Shown: in pieces, positions 60,336 to 64,000 of the stretch
Layout of the letters: each line of letters starts with the position of its first letter
Numbering within the stretch: position 1 is the first letter of the stretch
Notes under the pieces: generated by a model
The model's input: only the letters and a program-made list of their open reading frames with translations
Database searches by the model: none
What the model was told of the DNA's origin: nothing
NCBI GenBank assembly: GCA_024803745.1
Contig: JANJXV010000129.1
Location: 2,108,001 to 2,172,000 of the forward strand
Reading direction: 5' to 3'
Length of the DNA: 64,000 nt
Origin: Megascapheus bottae
Lineage: Eukaryota > Chordata > Mammalia > Rodentia > Geomyidae
Program-made: the position numbers and the translations under genes

Positions 60336-62301
60336 TTACCCTAATGCTCCCATATACAGAGATTTATATATAGCTGAATGTTTTTCATTACTCAGAATTT
60401 CTCTATTGTATATGTTCTGAAATGTACTGAAGACTGACTTCTGATTAAAAGTCATTGCACATTTGTTGTATTCATTAGTTTTCTTTTCTTCTATGGGAAT
60501 CAGGTTTGTGATGAACACAGAAGTATGCCTTCCAGGTCAAACACTTTCCACATTTGTAATATTCATAAGGTTTTTCTCTCCTATGTGCATTTTATACTTA
60601 GTCATGCGTTCATGATGGATTTTTCATATTCTTATATTCATACGATTTTTATCCTGTGTCTGTGTGGTATCATGCAAACTCAACTATGAGTTCTTCAAAA
60701 AAAAATTTCCCTTTCATTTTATTCATAGGATTCTATCCTGTGGGTGTTTAGTGATAAATCTTGACTTGTGCCTTCTGGGGAAAAGACTGAACATTTGCTA
60801 CATTCATTAAGGGTTTTATCTTGTGTTGGTTCTGTGACACAAGCTGAGTTTTCTTCCACAGACTAAAAAGTCTTTCCTATTTATTACATTGCTAAGGCTT
60901 CTCATATGTGTGAACTCTCTTACGCTTCCTGAAGGGTGAATACTGCACGAAAGACATTCAACTTTGGTTATATTCCTAAGGTTTCTAATATGTGTGAATT
61001 CTGTTATGCCTCCTGTAATGTGACTTCCATCTGAAGGTCTTACCACATTTGATGCACTCGTACAGTTTCTCTCCTGTGTGTGTTCTCTGATGCAATTTGA
61101 GGGAAGACTTCCATTTGAAAGACATTCCACATCGGTTACATTCATAAGGTTTTTCTCCTGTTTGAATTGTCTTATGCATGTTGAGGTTTGGCTTCTGTGT
61201 GAAGGACTTTCCACATATGTTACACTCATAAGGTGTTTCTCCTGAGTATATTCTCTGATGAACATGGAGTTTTACCTTCCATTTGAAAGACTTTCCGCAT
61301 TCACTACATGCATAAGTTTTCTCTCCTGTGTGTTTTCTATAATGTCCATCAAGATATGACTTCCACTTCAAGGTCTTTCCACATTTGTTGCACACATAAG
61401 GTTTCTCTCCTGTGTGTGTTCTTTGACGCAATTTGAGGGAAGATTTCTGTCGGAAAGACTTTACACATTGGTTACATTCATAAGGTTCCACTCCTGTGTG
61501 TATTCTCTGATGAACACGAAGTTTTCCCTTCCCTTGGAAAGACTTTCCACATTCATTACACTTATAAGATTTCTCTCCTGTGTGTGTTATTTGATGAACT
61601 CGAAGGTGTATCTTCTGGGTGAAAGACTTTTCTCATTTGTTACATTCATAAGGTTTCTCTTCTGTGTGTCTTCTCTGGTGCAAAGTGAGGTATGATTTCA
61701 GTCTAAAAGTCTTCCCACATTTATCCCATTCATAAGATTTCTCTTCTGTGTGAGATCTCTGATGTGTGCTGAGAGCTGAATTCTGGGCAGAAATTTTATT
61801 ACGTTCCTCATATTCATAAGGTTTGTCTTCTCTTGGAGATCGAGGTTGGAGCGTCAGGTCTGACTTCTCAGAAATTAATTTTCACACTTGATGTACGCAT
61901 CACATATCTCAGGATATTTGCTCTGAGGTATTGTAAGGCGTATTTCATTACTGAAAGATTTCTCACATTCACTACATGTATGAGGAGTCTCTCCTGTGTA
62001 CATTTTCAGATGTGTAGTGATGGTCGGTGTTAAGTACAATATTTTTCATCACACAGTACATTTAGCAGTTTTCCTCCCTCCCTGAAGAATTTCTTGGGCA
62101 GGGAGAACAGAATTATGATACTGCAGATCTTTTGGACTGTCACAATCATGAATAAAATGTTCAAATTTAAAGTTGTTGCAAATCTCACATTTTCCTCCAC
62201 TTCGATACTACTTGCAACTGGTGCTTCACATAGACATTCATGTGGACTTTCCTGGCAAGTCTTGAACACATTTTCCATTACCTGGACATCTAAAATGAGT
62301 C
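60336..62301 (-). pseudogene. KRAB zinc-finger gene terminal exon, copy B, with 172-base deletion
   Basis: Counterpart of the copy A spacer and finger exon, starting at the same TTTTTTTCTAG acceptor. The finger block (60985-61632) keeps the same residues and the same upstream TGA in a cysteine position. A deletion corresponding to 12976-13147 of copy A removes most of the spacer. Because 172 is not a multiple of three it shifts the frame, which then runs through CDEKYCT to a TAA at about 62030. The KRAB exons of this copy lie beyond the window. Non-functional as a finger protein. Confidence 0.85.
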
Positions 62302-62726
62302 CTAGAAAAAAAGACACAAACATACATGAGATACAAATATTCCTTACTGTAAAGGTAATGACTTTACTTTCCCATCCTAAGTGTTAGATATTTTAAAATA
62401 TAAAAGTGGAAATTGATTTGTGAGAAATATATGCTTTTCTCCCTAACCTATTAAGAAAATGATATTTTACAATGACCAATAATGTTTTTCTGTGTTTTAG
62501 TTCTCTTTTTATATCACAGGAAATATTTATTGAAATTACCCATCTATGTATTGCTACAGTTTTAAGCTGAGTACTAACTATAACATACCTGCAGGTGTTT
62601 TTTTTCAAATACTGTTTTGTTTATACATTGAGGAATAGCTGCCTTTCTTTTATTTTTGAGAAATAATGTAAATATTTTGCTGTTTTGCATCTTTTTAAAA
62701 CTTTCTTCTCTTTTCTTTTCTTTTTT

Positions 62727-63410
62727 TTTGTAGTTCATAGGCCTTGGCCCTGTCCCTGAACACTTCAGCAGAAGACTATAACCCCTATCCTTGAGCTACA
62801 GCCCCACATACTCTTTTCTAGAGTTAACTACAGATAAGAGTCTCAGGTCCTGAGTAGCAGATAGGATTACCTTAGCCAGTTTCAATGCTGTTTGCTTATT
62901 AACCATTAAGTGAGGAACACGAATTTTTTCTAGATTCAGCGGCCACAAGTTTGGTGTATATGTCTGTTTGCCTTTGATCCAAGCAAGAACGATTCTTGAG
63001 AGTAAGGACTTACACCTATATCCCTTCAGTTACAACTTCTCACTAAAGTCTCAATTTAGGTATTTGTGGTAATTTTGAAATTTGTTTCTTTCCATTTGAA
63101 GTCTTATAAAAATTCCTTTTCTAACACTCCTGTCCCTCAGAACCATGGAAGACCAGAAAATCCCCAGCTCATTGTCTAGTTAATTTTCTTATGTTGATTG
63201 AAACTTTGTTGTTTTTCTTTTCCTTCCATTCCTGGGTTTAAACTTATGACCTAACCACTGTCCTTGGGTTTTCTCAAGACTAGAATCCTACCAATGAAGT
63301 CATTACTTCTGGCTTTTTCTATGTATGTGGTAATAAGGAATCAAACCTCTGTCTTTGTGCATGCTAGGCAAGCACTCTACCACTAGGCTCAATTTCTGGT
63401 GGAAAGATCT
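62727..63410 (-). repeat. Two SINEs, copy B intron
   Basis: Counterparts of 13712-13875 and 14200-14395. Confidence 0.75.
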
Positions 63411-63536
63411 GGTTCTGAATACCAGTCTCTTCCTACCAGCAAAAAGATATTATCCTTATCAGAGAATAATGCCCTGACTTATTCCTTGTTTGCTCAATCA
63501 TTTATAGTCTTAGTTTTAAAGAAATGAAAGATCATT

Positions 63537-63593
63537 CTTTCTTTCTTTCTTTCTTTCTTCCTTTCCTTCCTTCCCTCTTTCTTCCCTCTTTCT

Positions 63594-63653
<60 letters not shown>

Positions 63654-63888
63654 GTTTTGTAGTCATGGGACTTGAATTCTAGACCTGGCTGTTCTTCCTG
63701 AGCTCTTCAGCTCAAGGCTACTGCCCTATGTCTTTAGCCTCAACCCTACTTCTCATTTTCTATTGGTTCATTGGAGAGAAGAGTCTAAGGTGTTTTTGTG
63801 ATAGGTCAGTCTTTGAACCTTGATCCTCAGATCTCAGCCTCCTAAGTAGCTAGGATTACAGGCATGAGCCACGGGCTCATGGCTTTCT
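63537..63888. repeat. TTTC microsatellite and chimeric SINE, copy B
   Basis: TTTC run to 63653, then the reversed B1/ID dimer. The window ends at the start of the next ID-type SINE. Confidence 0.9.
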
Positions 63889-64000
63889 CATTTTATTTTG
63901 TTTCACAGTGATTTCTACAGAGAAATCTAACTTTAACTCTACTGCCACATAGAATTCGTCATATCACCCTATGATTCTTGGTGCCGGGGGTTTGGGCTAG

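Larger units (their letters stand above)
49244..64000. repeat. Segmental duplication, copy B (direct)
   Basis: Direct copy of 1-14992. Homology is continuous through both ends of what can be compared, so one tandem unit may be about 49.2 kb and the LINE-1 array might recur to the right of the window. Copy B differs by a 172-base deletion in the zinc-finger exon (after 62161), a shorter CT microsatellite near 60000, a shorter AAAAG run near 52880 and scattered substitutions. The sequence just left of it (48796-49243) cannot be compared, because copy A begins at the window edge. Confidence 0.97.

Overview
This window is mammalian, non-coding-dominated genomic DNA, most likely from a non-murid rodent. 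It is packed with short interspersed repeats, many of them a chimera of a 7SL-derived (B1-like) left part and a tRNA-derived (ID-like) right part, next to single ID-type units. LINE-1 copies, long CT, TTTC and GT microsatellites and decayed gene exons with splice signals fill the rest. The repeat type resembles that of heteromyid rodents (kangaroo and pocket mice), but that assignment is from memory of repeat families, not from a search. There are no bacterial features, operons or CRISPR arrays.

Layout. (1) Positions 1-14992 and 49244-64000 are two direct copies of one segment, spaced about 49.2 kb apart and differing by roughly 1% by eye. Each carries, on the minus strand, a dead RalGDS-like gene (RasGEF N-terminal domain exons plus an acidic linker), a stretch of largely unique DNA, a LINE-1 insertion with an inverted 5' part, and the zinc-finger exon of a KRAB zinc-finger gene. 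(2) In the first copy the zinc-finger gene continues to 16268 with two well-preserved KRAB exons. The matching exons of the second copy would lie beyond the window. (3) 19036-39650 is a tandem array with a 7.4 kb period. Each period joins a nearly full-length minus-strand LINE-1 to a 1.4 kb piece of the RalGDS-like locus lying in the orientation opposite to the one at 2405-3775. (4) 39651-49209 is repeat-rich intergenic DNA with older LINE-1 3' ends and many SINEs.

No gene here looks fully intact. The KRAB zinc-finger gene keeps a canonical 127-base KRAB-A exon and a KRAB-B-like exon, but its finger array is broken by stops and frameshifts. The second copy also has a private 172-base deletion. 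The RalGDS-like gene carries stops and frameshifts, most of them shared by both copies, so it died before the segment duplicated. The LINE-1 units share the same ORF breaks, which argues that the array grew by DNA duplication and not by repeated retrotransposition.

The most interesting structure is the composite LINE-1/RalGDS-like array. Both of its outer ends fall inside LINE-1 ORF2, at different phases of the repeat. I saw no sign of a new biochemical system.
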